From Phyto melanocephala (taxonomy: Eukaryota > Arthropoda > Insecta > Diptera > Rhinophoridae), in the NCBI GenBank assembly GCA_941918925.1, contig OW799237.1, forward strand, positions 88,633,015-88,697,014: a DNA stretch of 64,000 bases. Direction: 5' to 3'. The notes under the pieces were generated by a model. That model ran no database searches and was not told the origin of the DNA. It saw nothing but the letters and a program-made list of their open reading frames with translations. The translations under genes were made by a program, and so were the position numbers. Below are positions 33,855-46,694 of this stretch, piece by piece. The first letter of the stretch is position 1. The number at the start of each line of letters is the position of its first letter.

Positions 33855-34023
33855 ATTAACTGCCTGTTCAACGATGTCGAAAGAAAACCTAAGCGAAATT
33901 TCATTCGTACAAATATATTGAAAACAACAACAAAAACTAAAAATTTGTTTTTGTTTTCAATGTATTTGTACGAATGAAATTTCGCTTGTGTTTTCTTTCG
34001 ACATCGTTGAACAGGCAGTTAAT
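33855..34023. repeat. long hairpin, two ~80-bp inverted arms
   Basis: The left arm begins ATTAACTGCCTGTTCAACGA and the right arm ends with its exact reverse complement. Over about 80 bases only about four differences are seen (for example CCTAAG versus CACAAG), with a loop of only a few bases. A transcript would fold into a near-perfect stem. It lies inside the composite element at 33496-35529. Confidence 0.9.
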
Positions 34024-34685
34024 TTCAATTGGAACGAAATTGAACATCGTGTAGTAGATATAAAATATTAGAAGGAACTTGCTTCGGCCCCATGCTGATT
34101 GTAGGAGTTTAAAGAAACAAATGTATTAAATACTTATAATAAATTATTTATCTTATTTTTGTACTTGCTTTTTTAAAAATTTTTAATTTTTCGAATATTT
34201 TATTGTTTATTTTAATTATTTCTTTAAATTTTTGAAAATTTTTATATTTTATATATGATTTTTTCAAGCTTGAAAAAATCATATATAATCAATAAAAAAG
34301 ATCAAGAAATTTAAACGATATATTTTAATATTTTTTTTTGTACATGTCAAACTTTTGAATAATAAAAATTCATTTAACAGAAAGAAGAAGAACATTTGAA
34401 AGCTAATTATGATTAAAACATATCATAGCGTGATTGCTTTGTAATCATACTGTGTTTTCAATTATCATTAAATAGTTATTTGTAATTTTAAATGGCTTTG
34501 AATATAATGCTATTTTTGTAGAGACATGATACAATTATTTTCATAATAATTTCGTAAATCATACTATTTTAAAAGGATAACCATATCGAAGTTTTCATAA
34601 AAAGCAAACATTAAATGATAAAATTCAATCAAATGATTGGTTATTGTGACCAAAAAATGATAAAAAATAACTAAAATAACTATTA

Positions 34686-35385
34686 CAGTGCAAGCTCGGT
34701 ATTCGCGACTACACATTATCGCCTCGGTCCGCTTATCGCGACGGTTTAATTTTTAACATTGTAGGTTCTATAATCGCGACAGTTTACAAAAAAACGAGGT
34801 TCTATTATCGCGACTTTCATTTGTTTTATTAAATGTCGTTACCATGTCTGTAAAAAAAGGGAAATCCCCGTTTTTTGGTATGGTAACCTTTTACATACAA
34901 TAATTTTAGTCTTATATTTTGTCAGTTTATTCTGGTCATTCGTTGTGTTAACATACATATCTATAAAAATGGGATAAGTTCAAAATATTTTAAAGCCAAC
35001 GATTTCTCAAAAATTAGAGATTTTAAAGAAGAAGATCTTTCAATTATTGGTACACTTGTAGCTCAAATTAAAACGGAACATCTTTTTGCAAATGTTGACA
35101 TAAACATCTGGATTCGAGAAGAATTTCCTATGGAAACTAATGAAGAGCAAATGGAATTATCAGATACGGAATCGGAGGATTTATATGACAGTGGCCATGA
35201 AAAAAATAAAATCAAAGTAGACGATGCTATAACATCGATAAACATATGCATACAGTGGGCTTTAGAAAATGATAAACCGACAACAGCACTATATGAATTA
35301 AGCGATTCAGCTGTTATTTTAAAAAATTATTTGCCAAAGAAGCAACTTAAAATCTCAAATTTTTTTTTAAATATTTAAAATATAA
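34686..35385 (+). mobile_element. pogo/Tigger-type element 3, right end missing
   Basis: It starts CAGTGCAAGCTCGGTATTCG after TA (34684-34685), with repeated TATCGCGAC words in the subterminal region (34715-34815). From about 34980 the plus strand encodes the C-terminal part of a Tigger-like transposase. No matching right terminal repeat was found before the right end of the composite element, so it is truncated or its end has diverged. The right coordinate is approximate. Confidence 0.65.
34983..35378 (+). pseudogene. Tigger/pogo-like transposase, C-terminal segment
   Basis: The open frame reads NDFSKIRDFKEEDLSIIGTL, an acidic stretch EEQMELSDTESEDLYDSGHE, then KVDDAITSINICIQWALEN and a final KNYLPKKQLKISNFF. 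The order acidic linker, 'VDDAI.....L..WA..', then a basic 'K..KI..FF' tail is the usual C-terminus of Tigger/jerky-type proteins after the DDE domain. The DNA-binding and catalytic domains are deleted. There is no native start codon: the ATG at 35130 is internal. Confidence 0.7.
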
Positions 35386-35529
35386 ATACTTATGAACGTA
35401 TGTCAATAAAAATAATTCAAATTTCAAAAATTGCAAAAAATTATTCAATAAAATTTTCAACAAATATTGTTATAGAGAATAAATATAACCGTCGTGATCA
35501 TATCGTAACCATGTTTTTTTTTGCGTGTA

Positions 35530-36519
35530 GGGTGTAAGACCCATCATGAATCTATTAACACAAAATTTCGTAACAAGGTTTTACATGTGATACCTGGGAC
35601 ATTTTATAAGTGTGTAGGTGATTTTCAGTGTAAAGCCTTATATGGAATCAAAGAGCAGTTACATTTAACAAGACAAAAAAAAACACAAGGTTTGGACTAC
35701 GAATTCTGGTAGAGTTTTCCTTGTCCACTCTTCTAGAAATAGTTATTAGAATCTTGTTATTTTAAATAAAACCTTAAATTTGTTGTACAGTAGGACGATT
35801 TTAAGTTGTGTAAAATAATTTGTAGTGAATTTTATCTCAGTGTTAAATTTTTCAAACGTTTTTGAAGAACTGGGGTGATTGTCAAGACCTAAGATCAATA
35901 ATGAGCCGGTCATTACAAAATTCTATAATCACATTTTGTAAATCCGGCAATGAAATGGGTTTAGTCTATGAAGGTACGATCTGTTGTTCCTTTCTCTAAT
36001 GTGGCGTAGGAACTGTAAACATCGTGTCACAGTCGCCAAGAAATGGCTGCCAGGATTCCCAATTAAGCGGCAATTTTGTTGATTTTTGTATGTCCTCCTA
36101 GTAAATCGATTTCATAACACTTCACTTGCTAACAACTAGGTTGTACGAGTTGTTTTTGTACGCAGTTCCGGGAAGTCAGGATGTCCGTTTAAACTATTCA
36201 GCGTTTACTTTATAAAGCCTTAAATTTTCATCAGTACAAAATTATTGTAGTCCAAGAATTACATACATCTTTAAGATTTTAGGTTCGATTTTGCAGAAAA
36301 TAAAGAACGAATAACGAAATTATTATGTTGGCCTCAGGAAATGTTTAGTTTGACCACTTAACGATTTCGTTAAGAAAAAAAAACTTATTGGGCTCCTCAT
36401 AATACACAACAGTCTAGGATAAAGTCTGTAAGAGTAATTTTCCTTTAGGACTCTATTCATCAAACGATTAATGTTACAATACCATTAACACGGGAGTAAA
36501 AGTTTGTTATTCCTTTTTT
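35530..36519. other. non-coding stretch
   Basis: A 63-codon frame at 35521-35712 has no recognisable domain. Nothing else identified. Confidence 0.45.
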
Positions 36520-36960
36520 TATTTCTACAGTATTCAATTAAGAATATTTCTTTCGAATCCTTATGAATAAAAAGGCCGATTAAGTTATGTCTGTATATCC
36601 ATCTGTCCGTCCAGGTGAGTGTTGAAATCAAACTTTTTAAATCCCTATATATCCCACCGACTTGTATGTAGCATCAATTTATCAGAAATGATTTCAAGAA
36701 TTTTGTTATTAAAAATCAGCAATTTCGACCTATAAGTGGCTTAAATATGAGCAAAAAATTACGTGCACGTTAGATTTTTTTCCGAAATTGGAACAGGAAA
36801 ATTCTACTTAAAAAAAACAACAATAGTGTTGATACACACGTATAAATATGTGTATGTTTGTATATTTTGTATGCCTTTTTATGTTTACGAGTCACACTCA
36901 ACAACAAGGTATATATGTATAACTAATCTAGTCAAGGATGATGTAGGGTATATATAAAGC
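36520..36960 (+). mobile_element. decayed DINE-1-like copy
   Basis: It retains CTTATGAATAAAAAGGCCGA, CATCTGTCCGTCCAG, GTTGAAATCAAACTTTTTA, AAATATGAGCAAAAAATTACG and the terminal GGGTATATA in DINE order, but with many substitutions. Probably an old copy. Confidence 0.55.
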
Positions 36961-38978
36961 CAGGGTCCTTGAAATAAAAAAAAGGTAATTTAATAAAAAA
37001 TATTCGTATTGTTACTCAATATTAACATTTCATCAAGGGTGTATCAACTGATTTATGTATTTACTTTAGGGTCAAAGTAAATAGCCATATTCTGTCATTA
37101 TTTAAACAAGATTTAAATAATCTTATTGTACCGTTACAAAAGTAAATAAATTATTGTCAACATAAAAAAACTACTATTCGAGGCGTGTCAATTGAAAACT
37201 AAATGTGATCTTTTTATTGAATCTTTGTCACATGCAGCCATTTAGCTAGTCAAACAATTTGTCATGGGAAACCTCAAAACAATACCCTAGTGTTCAATTA
37301 TTCTTTTTATGAATAACAAAATGATAAAAATCCTCAAAAAAAAAAAGAAAATACACAAGCCATTTGAAATATAGAACATGAAGAGATAAAATATCACTTA
37401 ACTAGTATTGATTTTAAAACGAAACTGAAGCCTCGAGCAAAAGACATTTGGGGTGGCAAAAATCTTCTAACTAATTCGGCACGAAGTGATCTCATGGGAA
37501 GCAAATAAATCTAAGAAGCAAAAAAAAAAACATTTTTAGTCGGGGCTGTTGTTTGTTGCTATTGTTATTTTAGTACTTTAATAAAAAGAAGAAAAAATAT
37601 TTATTTATTTTGTTTATTGTGTTAATGTACAGACTTATGACGAAGAAGTCTCTAAATAAACCTTGTGATCATATGGTTGTTTATTTAATTTCATGTTTGT
37701 TTTATTTTATTATTTTTTATTTATTTAAAAATTGTATATTTTTCTTTTCTTTCCACCACTGGTTGGCACTTCATTAGCTAGTGTGATGTTTCAATCAGGC
37801 GTGTGTGACTAACAACAATTGATGGTTTAAGTGAAGAACTTTGATCTCGCCACAGCATTGCCTCGCTAACACTATTGTACTATGCCTCAATTTTTAAGTA
37901 TGAAAACAATTTATATAAATAGCTAAACATTTTATGTATGACCCCTTGCCTATGGCTCTTTGGGAAACCCTGTGATGTATTAAAATCTATGTATTTATAC
38001 AGTTTTTATGTGATTTCGAAAATAAGTGTACATAATTGATTTGCAAACGACTACAAAAAAATGTGACATGTGTTAAATACATTAAATAAAATTAGCAAGT
38101 AACTTTAGAAATGGCGACAAAAAAAAAACTTATCCCATAAATAATACCAGCTGGGCAAACTAGCCTTTGTCGATTTTGACTAAAATTTTTCCACATGTTA
38201 TTAAAAATCAATAAAAAAATTTTTTTAAATATTTTTTAAAACCGCAAAATCAAATTTCTAATTTGCAAAGGCCATAAAAGTTTCCCTAATATAAAAATCT
38301 TTAATAATTATTGTTATAATTTATTTCATAGCCAAAAATTTTTTTGTGGTAAAAACCATATTTAAATGTTTTTTAAATATGATATTTAAATCACGTTCTT
38401 AACGGAACTTGTGTGACCAATTTTGCATTAAATTCTTATGGGGTCTTTGACATTTATTTTTCTGTTTTTGTTTTTAATAAATAATTTCAAATGTCTAAAT
38501 TAATTTATACAATAATGATGTCATTTGCTTAGAAATAATTTTATGCATAATTTGCTATAAAATTTAACTATTAATTATTTGTAGATTTTTCGAATTGATT
38601 AAAATGAACAATAGAAGATTATTTACATGCAATTATTAACTGCTTACATTGAAACAAAGGTTAAATTTAATTTTTTTTCAATTTCCAGACATCAAGTAGT
38701 ATTTTTTTAATTTTCGAAAATTTTCGAAATTAAGTTCGAATTTTCGAACATTGCAAAAAACCTAAAAATTATTATGTGTATACAGAAAACAATGTAAAAT
38801 ATTATATTTTTTTAAATTCTTAAGTTTTTTTTATTTAAAACTCAAATATTTTCTACATCAATTTTACTTGTAAATAATCATAATGATTTTGCAACTATTT
38901 GCTTCGCATTGAATATTTCTATGCGTTAATAGTATAAGAAAATGTAATTGTTTATGGTTTTAATTTATTAAATAAATA
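36961..38978. other. AT-rich non-coding stretch
   Basis: No gene seen. Near 38710-38755 there is a cluster of TTCGAA-centred short palindromes. Between about 37170 and 37500 the text is slightly transposon-like (CGAGGCGTGTCAATTGAAAA) but could not be assigned. Confidence 0.45.
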
Positions 38979-39621
38979 CAGTTGAGCATCGATTATTCGG
39001 GATGGTCGGGACCAGAAGCGTTCCGGCAAATTGATTTTACCGGTTAATTGAGGTAAAATTTTGTACTCGTAATTACATAAATATTTGTTTTATTTAATTA
39101 ATATACACGCTTACAAAATACTCATATTAGTATTATACTAATACATTTTTAATTATTTATTAGTTACAAAATTACATATTAAAAAATCATTTAATGAGGT
39201 TTGTTTGTACTTTTTCTTAACCTGTATACTTCTTGCCAAAAGCTTCTCTTTGACAAGATAGATTTAAAATTTATCTTGTTCTGTAATGTTCGAAGATGCA
39301 GAATTATCCAAATAGGGTGCTGGATGCGTTTATAGCATCTTGCAGTGATGTTTTTGTAACAATTATATCATCTTCATCAGAATCATACGAGCTTTTTTCG
39401 GTATCAGGTTTATCATAGTGATTTGTCAAGCGTATATGTTCTTCATCCAAGTTTCTACAGCCTCAATGCTCAAGTTGTCCGCTATATTTACTATTTTTCA
39501 ATCCCGGATAATTGAGGTAATCACGGTTAATCGATTGAAATAAAAAAACTTCCTCTCATTATGGATCCCGGATATTTGATATTCCCAGTTAATTGAATCA
39601 CAGATAATCGATGCTCAACTG
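38979..39621 (-). mobile_element. pogo/Tigger-type non-autonomous element 4
   Basis: The left end CAGTTGAGCATCGATTATTC and the reverse complement of the right end (CAGTTGAGCATCGATTATCT) match over about 18 bases, with subterminal AATTGAGGTAA and GGATAATTGAGG blocks on both sides. TA precedes the left end; the right flank is CA, a decayed duplication. On the minus strand near 39330-39440 an interrupted reading EDDIIVTKTSLQDAI resembles the C-terminal part of Tigger proteins. Confidence 0.7.
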
Positions 39622-40283
39622 CATTAAAATTATTTGAATAGATCTCCTTAAAAACATCTTTTGTATAATATTAAAGCGAATCACGTTTTGTAAACCCTTT
39701 AAAATTTTATAACATTCATTCTAACATGCCTAATAATTAATTTATTATTTATATATTCATCTGTCCATATTACACATATTCACTGGTCATTTAAAAAAAA
39801 AAACATGCACACCTACAACGACAGGCATGAACATACACAAACATGCAGTTAAAAATATTAAAACCCTCTTGCAGCTGTTATCACAAATGCTTAGAAACAC
39901 TTATATTTTGGTTTGGTGAAAACCTTGTCGAACAAACGAAAAAAGGATATAACCTAAAATTAAAAAAAAAATAATAATAATAAATGATTGTTTACATGCA
40001 TACATACATACGATATTTGCATTAGTTGTGTTATGTAGATAATCATCTATAACTTCAGATCATTGGTCATATTTGACCACCAAACCACATTTACAATTCC
40101 TATGTATGTGTACACATACCAGAGCCTGACACTGTTCAAGTGAACAAAAATTAATATTGAGTAAAGTATCTCACGTACATTGTTATTTTTAATTCAGTTA
40201 AATGATTTTTGTATTTATTGCTCTTCTAAACTAAGTTACTGGTTAATGTTTTGTTAAAAGAACAAAATATTCAGAGCAATTAA
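39622..40283. other. AT-rich non-coding stretch
   Basis: Short AATAAT and CATA microsatellites (about 39965-40010); no gene. Confidence 0.5.
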
Positions 40284-40722
40284 AACAAGTAAGAGCACTA
40301 TATTCGGCTGTACCGAATCTTTTATACCCACCACCAATTTGATGTAGTTTTATAGCACAAAATATATTATTTTGTTATCAACAGTAATCGTTATGGAATA
40401 ATATCTTTATACTAAAACATGTATCACATTCTTTGTATAACTTCGATTTGCTTGTAAAATGTTTTCGTAAATTTAGTCTTTCAATAAAAGTGAGCAGTTA
40501 AAATAGGTGTGTCAATATAGTTTCTGCTAATAAATAAAACTGAGATATTTCAATTTAAATTATTTATTTCCAAAAACTTTGTCCATAGAGAAATTATATG
40601 AATTTAAGATAAAGCGTTATATGGGAGGTGGGCGTGTCACATTTATTGTCCGTTAGTACAAAGCCTCTGACCAAAAAGCGATGGCTGCAAAATTTCAGAA
40701 TCAAACATCTAATTTTATCAGT
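40284..40722 (-). mobile_element. DINE-related family B, copy 2
   Basis: It opens with ACAAGTAAGAGCACTATATT, then CGGCTGTACCGAATCTTTTATACCC (the 3' hairpin end, read in reverse), and continues collinearly with 31078-30050 in reverse. It stops at a (TAGG)n LINE tail, which probably truncated it. It lacks the mariner insertion and so serves as the empty-site reference for copy 1. Confidence 0.75.
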
Positions 40723-41215
40723 TAGGGTAGGTAGGTAGGTAGGTAGAAAAGGGGGAATGCAGGAAGCAGCAACTGCCTCCTACATCCACATTTGGGGACC
40801 AATAAGGTCCATTGCGTTTCCCTTTATATAGTACAGATAGAAAAAGATAGAGAGGGTTGCAAAAGATATAATACAAAAAAAAATAAGAGATAGTTAGTAT
40901 GAAATAGAATAGAAGAGAGAACTACAGATTCCCTACGAGCCCCATTGCATATTCACAAACCACCCGATCCCCATGATGATTCTGATCCTTTTCCCCTCCC
41001 TCGCACTCCGAAATATCACCCAACTCATCGTAGAATCGTTTACCTAACCACTTTAACCTGTGATTCTGCAGGCTTGAGCAGTAACAAACAATGTGTTCCA
41101 CAGTTTCCAGCTCCTCCTCATCCTCACACATCCTACAATAATCCGGAGTGCCGCGATCCCATCTACTAATCCTAGCCCTCACAGGACAGTGCTAAAGGCG
41201 CAAAAAATCAGAATG
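40723..41215 (-). pseudogene. LINE ORF2 C-terminus and 3' end with (CTAC)n tail
   Basis: Minus-strand reading: RARISRWDRGTPDYCRMCED, then TVEHIVCYCSSLQNHRLKWL and GKRFYDELGDISE. The C-x2-C...H-x3-C zinc-knuckle pattern (CRMC...HIVC) followed by 'L..LG..FF..L' is the region after RNase H in jockey/I/R1-side LINEs. The frame breaks soon after, leading into a short 3' UTR that ends in a run of CTAC (TAGG on the plus strand, 40724-40745). 5'-truncated, as usual for LINE copies. Confidence 0.75.
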
Positions 41216-43611
41216 CCTTAAAACAAAATAATTTTTTCCAAGTTTTTAGTCAGCCGCACATTTTTGTTGAGCACTGTTTTTTATTTAATTGAACCTGAAT
41301 ATTTAAAAAATAATTATTCAAAAAAATCTACGATTATGCCGTTCTCTGGTAACAATAATGTAGGTCATTCAGAAGTAAAATATTTACAAAATTTTATTTT
41401 ACAATATCAACTTCCCCCACAGTTCTGATGAGAAGGCAAAAGAACTTATTGGGAATTTTATAAGAAAACATTCAACAAAGAACAGTGGCAGAAAACCTTA
41501 AGCAGCGGCTCAAAGTTTATTTTTAAACTATTCGACCGACTTCAAAACAGGGTAAAAGTGCTATTGGTGTTGGTAGGGTTTGTTTATTTGATAAAAAAGT
41601 ATTGTATATGGGGTGTGTTTCACTGTTTTTTCGATTATACCCCAATGTATTGGAATTTGGAATTTGGAAACCACAATTTGATAGGTAATACAAAATAACT
41701 GGATTTTTCCAACGAATAGATTTTTTTTTTTTTATAAATTTCTTATAAATAAAAAAGTGTACAATAATTGTCTTCTACTCAATATTGCATTGAAAATTTC
41801 TCTTGCATTTAGTAATACAGATTTGATGACAATTTTTCCCTTAACATGAAATTTATTGCAAATCTTCTTAAACATGATGCTTATGTTGCACATTGACTCA
41901 CACTGCTTGGGATTACTGATATTAATGGGACAATTGACTTATCTTTAACATCATTAAACTCACACACACGAGCATATGCCTGTATGTGACATTAGAAAAT
42001 AGAAGAATTGAGGTCAGCTGGTTATTGTTTAAGAAGGGTTAAAGAGATGCAATAAAAACTGTTGGTTTTCACATTCACATTTTATTTACGTACACATTTA
42101 AACACTTACGTGCATATGTGTTAAAATTTGTGCACAAATGTGTAAAATTTTTGTTTTAATGGCAAATTGCTTCATTTTGAAACTGCTGTCAATTTCGAAA
42201 CAAATCGATAATGAAGCGTTAAGACAATGACAGAGGATAAATTATGAACATGAGTAGAATGTAAGGTATTTAAAAACAAAGAAGTTTTCCAATACCTTTT
42301 CGACTTAGAGTAGAAATTAAAAAGAGGCTTAAACATTTCGAAATGGGAAACCTTTTTTTGTAAAGCAATATTCCACATCTATTGTTTTTCTTTTTAAGTT
42401 AAAAGTTTCAAGTTGACTTCCGCTGTTTTTGAATAAAAATTTGAAACAAAGTTACAATAGTTAATGTTAGTTAGTTAGTTACTTGGTGCTGTTTGTTGTT
42501 GTTGTTATAAAAGGTCATTTTGGCTTTTGTTTTTGTATGTTTCTATACAAAAAGTAAATACGATAGTTTTTCACCCCTCGTAGCGTTGCAATTAAATTTA
42601 TACTACAACTTTCATTCAGACATGAAATTTAACTGCAAAATGGAATGTTTAATTTGACTAACCACACCTGGTTTAGAAGTTTCCACAAAAATTCTCGGTA
42701 TGTTTTAATGTCTGGCTGTCTGGCTGCCTGAGTAGCTGCTAAAATACTCACACAAATATTCTGGCATAACTGACTGACTAACTGACTGTCTGGCTGTACG
42801 CATATTTCTGTGCACGTAAGTGTAAGTTTTTTTCAACGTCTTGCAATTTATTTGTATTTTGTATATAGAAAAGCATTTTGATATACAAAGCGTCAACACT
42901 GAAATTCTCATGTAAAATGTATGCATAAAATATGTATGCATGTATATTTTTTACAGGATTAAAATTTATATTTCCTTCTTTTTTTTGCTGCAGTTTACCT
43001 ACTTAAATCTTTCCTATCTTATCCCTCGACTTTAGCTTACAGATCATCAATATCATACAATATTCCTTTTGCTCGTCTTAGGGCACAAACACAATCTCTA
43101 TGGGAATGACTTTTAACTGAATTACAAAAATATGATTGCGTGTGGCCTTTTTTTCTCTGTTAAGGAATTTCAACAACAACAACAGCAATTTCGTTTCCTA
43201 CCGCTGCATTTTAATCCAAATAAAAACAAAAAAAACAAAAAGAATTTGTTTACATACAAATGCCTGAACAAGAGCACGAAACAAATAACCACGAAAAAAA
43301 TACAAAACAAAAAAAAAAACAACAGCAATAAATAAACAAATACTTTTGGCATTTGTTTAAATTAAATACACTCAGAAAATAAAGTGCAGTTTTTTGTCTA
43401 ATTGGATTTTTTAACATAAAACTTAGAAAAATATTAATAATTCGTTGTTCTATGAATGGTTACTGGTGGAGTACTTGACTTGAAGTGATTTCAGTTAAGA
43501 TTTGAAAAAATCATTGGCAATAACAAATGCTGCACCATGGGTATTATATAAGTGCAATTTTTTTTGCGAATTATGGACATATATGTACGTCTTAGAAATA
43601 ATCTATATCTA
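41216..43611. other. AT-rich non-coding stretch
   Basis: No supported gene. Contains short runs of GACTGACTAACTGACTGTCT (near 42770), CAACAACAACAACAGCAA (near 43171) and TTAGTTAGTTA (near 42468). The 67-codon frame over the CAA run is low complexity. Confidence 0.5.
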
Positions 43612-44399
43612 TCTATATATATAAAAGTGAAACTCTGTGTGTGTGTGTGTTAGCTATAGACTCCGAAACTGTAAAACCGATCGGACTCAAACTTTGGCAA
43701 GTTGTTGTACACATACCAGGGAGTGTTAATGGGTGGCAAAAAGTAGGCGGGGTTACGTTCATAAAAAAGTCATCATATTTAGCTACTTGCACTTCACCGA
43801 TTTCTCTAAAACAATGCACACATATTGAACTCCATTATTATAAAATTTCGTGATTAGAAAAGTTAGTTATCATTTTTAGCTACTTGCACTGGACCGATTT
43901 TTCTGAAACTTTGCATACATATTATGCTATCATGACTATAAAGTTTTGTGATTAGAAAAGTGGGCGGGGGTACGCCCATAAAAAATTTATAATTTTGAGG
44001 TTCTTGCACTGGAGCGATTTTTCTGAAACTGACTATGTCATGACTATATAATTTCATGATTAGAAAAGTGGGCAGGGCCACGCCCATAAAAAATAAGTTA
44101 TAATTTTTAGATCCTTGATGATCATAGAATTTCGTGATTAGAAAATTGGGCAGCGCCATGCCCAGAAAACATAAGTTATAGTTTTTAGCTACTTGCACTA
44201 GATCGATTTTTGTGAAACTTTGCACACATATTCAGCTGTCCTCACTATACAGTTTCGTGAATAGAAAAGTGAGACGTGCCACGCCCAAAAAAAAAAAATA
44301 GGTTATATTTTTTATCTTCTTGCACTTCATATTCAATTAAAATTCAGAATGCATTTTTATTCATTAAGGGGCGTAGCAACGCGCGCTGGGCTTGACTAG
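43612..44399 (+). mobile_element. Helitron-like element with internal units, copy 2
   Basis: It shares both ends with 11212-12205: TCTATATATATAAAAGTGAA at the start, and TTCATTAAGGGGCGTAGCAA and CGCGCGCTGGG...CTAG before T at the end. It has fewer and more diverged internal units, and the GGGCGGGGCCACGCCC core is degraded in several (for example GGGCAGCGCCATGCCC). Older than, or from a different subfamily than, copy 1. Confidence 0.7.
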
Positions 44400-45597
44400 T
44401 TTCAAACGAAATAAAAGTTTCTAAAATTTTTTTATGCACTGTGGGTCTTTGATATGTACATATATATAAATAAACTTTTATATTTAAGATCAAATTATGT
44501 TAAATTTTGAAAAAAAAGGAAAAATGCATCATGCACCATGTGATAGAATTTTTCTTTTCCGAATTTTATTGACCAACTAATCTCAAATTCAATTTTTACA
44601 CGCAGGCGTGAGTTTTTGCCAGCCGTGTAAAGGAAGATAATATGCAATTTGAAAGTCTACCCGGTAGACTGTCATACAATTTTTTTAAACCCATCTTTAA
44701 CGTTTGAAATCCATAGCTCAATTATAATTTAAAAAAAAAATTGCGTTTTTGTTCCTTTGGCTGACAAAGATTTTAGGGAGCTGTAAGTTAGTATATGGCT
44801 TTCATTTTATATTCTATTCAATAAGAAATTATTATTAATATTTCGGTGTTAATAAACTCAAAGTTTTCTAAAAATTGTGTACAACTTTCGTACAAATGGG
44901 ATTGATTTAAATATTTATGTAATTTAAAATCAAAAAGCATATAATTGGATTAAACTGCCATGTATAGACCGTGGGAATAAATATTTGTTTTAACTGCGAA
45001 TTTGAATAGTTTTAAATAGATTAACCGGGTGTATAGCTGTTGTTGTAAAAGAAAAAAAAAATTAAATAAAAAGCAAAACGTTATAGTTAAGTGATAGTTT
45101 TTGTTTTATCAACAGCCCCAATGTGTTTTTAATTTGGAACAAAACAACCTGAATTTGCATTAATATTTAGTTGTGTAGTTGTATTTAGTTGTTTGTCTTA
45201 GTGTATAATTAAAATTGCATGAACAAAAATCTCATCATATTAATGCTAATCAAGCGTTAATTTAAATATATTTAAGAAAACGAAACGAAAAGTCATGATC
45301 TAGGCAAAAACAAAATTCATACATATTGGTCAGTGTATGTATGGGCTAGTAAAATGTAGGCAGGCAATACGTTAAATGATGAACATTTTGTAATTTGTTT
45401 CCTGCAACTTCATTACATTAACTGCGTTTGTATTTACCAACCATAAGTTATGGATAATCTAAACTTGTCGAAATTTTGATCTGGGACCGCAAATTCTATA
45501 TTCATACGTAAACTACAATTTAAGATAACTATTGTAGTCTTGGTTTTTTAGATTTTCATTAGTAAACGCCTAGAACGATTTTATTTTTTATAAGTTA
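44400..45597. other. AT-rich non-coding stretch
   Basis: No gene. A small palindrome AGTCTACCCGGTAGACT lies near 44655. Confidence 0.5.
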
Positions 45598-45960
45598 AAC
45601 CCGGGCAGCAACAATATTTTGGCATTAAATTCATTTTAAGATAAATTCTGATATCGTTGTCAGTGCACATAAACAGTTTCTTGTTGAAGGTGCAACTCCT
45701 TCTGTCGTGTCCGTATATGGGATTAATTTTTTATCAATCTTTAAGTGGCATTATAAATAAGACTTAATTCTTATTTTGCTATTTTCGGCTAGCACGCTTT
45801 AAAGTATCCTATAAGTTAACCTAGGTATTAAAATAGTTCCACACCAAATTTTATTGAGATCCGTCCTTTAGTTTGTGAGCCTACTGAGTTCAGGGAGATA
45901 GACAGAAAGACAGCCAGACAACAAATTCTAAAAAGTTTTGCTTCGTATTTAAGATAGTTA
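45598..45960 (-). mobile_element. probable Helitron-like fragment
   Basis: AACCCGGGCAGCAACAATAT at the left resembles the reverse complement of Helitron 3' ends such as that at 62478. The body has transposon-style text (CACCAAATTTTATTGAGATC, then GAGATAGACAGAAAGACAGC). Ends are not defined. Confidence 0.35.
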
Positions 45961-46694
45961 AATAAATACAATATTATCAAAATTTTCATTAAATATTTTA
46001 TGTATAGACATATGTATAGATACAGAAGTTGATTTTATTAAGGAGTTTTCAATTTTAGCTAACGATATGTGCCTTTATTTTTGTAAACATTTATAAAATG
46101 CTGAGATTTATTTTGAACATTATTTCTTCTTAATTTTCTAGTTTTTTTTTTTCTAAAAGTAGTGCACTGCCATACTGCAATGCATGTGATTTTTTTCTTT
46201 TAATTTATTTTATCTCACAAACACGTTCGTATACTAACGCTGCCATTCAGGGGCATTTGTTAAATATTCTCATGGTTAATTTGTTTACAATATCCAAATA
46301 CAAAAAGAACTTGCATTATTACAACAAAGCAGTGGTAACCAATTTAAATGAAATATATTCGCTAAAAACATATGAGTAATGCACCAAAAAGCGCCAGAAA
46401 TGCCATTACAGTGTAATAAGCTAAAGTGTGATAAAAAAATGCTTGAAAAAGTACGTAATGATTTATAAAGTTTTAACTAATCTATAGTCAACATGCGTTG
46501 TATAGCTGAAGTTTGAGATTTTCTAAATTATTATCATTATTTATTTTTATTTTTTGAAAAATTCTGGCAATTTCTTTTCAATAAAAGTCTAGAGGAAAAT
46601 ACAATAAATAAAATTACTTTAAGAGAAAAGTTGTAACAAAACAAATGATAATGTTTAAAACTAATGAAAAAAAGTAGAAAAAGCTTGCTGTTGC
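45961..46694. other. AT-rich non-coding stretch
   Basis: Nothing identified. Confidence 0.5.

Larger units (their letters stand above)
33496..35529. mobile_element. composite inverted-repeat element with hairpin and nested Tigger relic
   Basis: The left end TACACGCAAAGAAAAAACAT followed by GGTT matches the reverse complement of the right end (TACACGCAAAAAAAAACATG then GTTA). The interior is full of alternating ATCAT/ATGAT-type words (for example ACAAATAACTATTTAATGAT on the minus strand near 34480). It includes a long hairpin at 33855-34023 and a pogo-type element beginning at 34686. No target duplication was found, so membership of the outer ends in one element is an inference. Confidence 0.6.

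Noticed and set aside
40945..41169. 74-codon Pro/His-rich plus-strand frame
   Set aside because: Antisense shadow of the LINE zinc-knuckle region on the minus strand.
43132..43335. Gln-rich coding exon over the CAACAACAACAGCAA run
   Set aside because: Simple repeat followed by Lys/Asn-rich AT text; no splice sites or conservation evidence.
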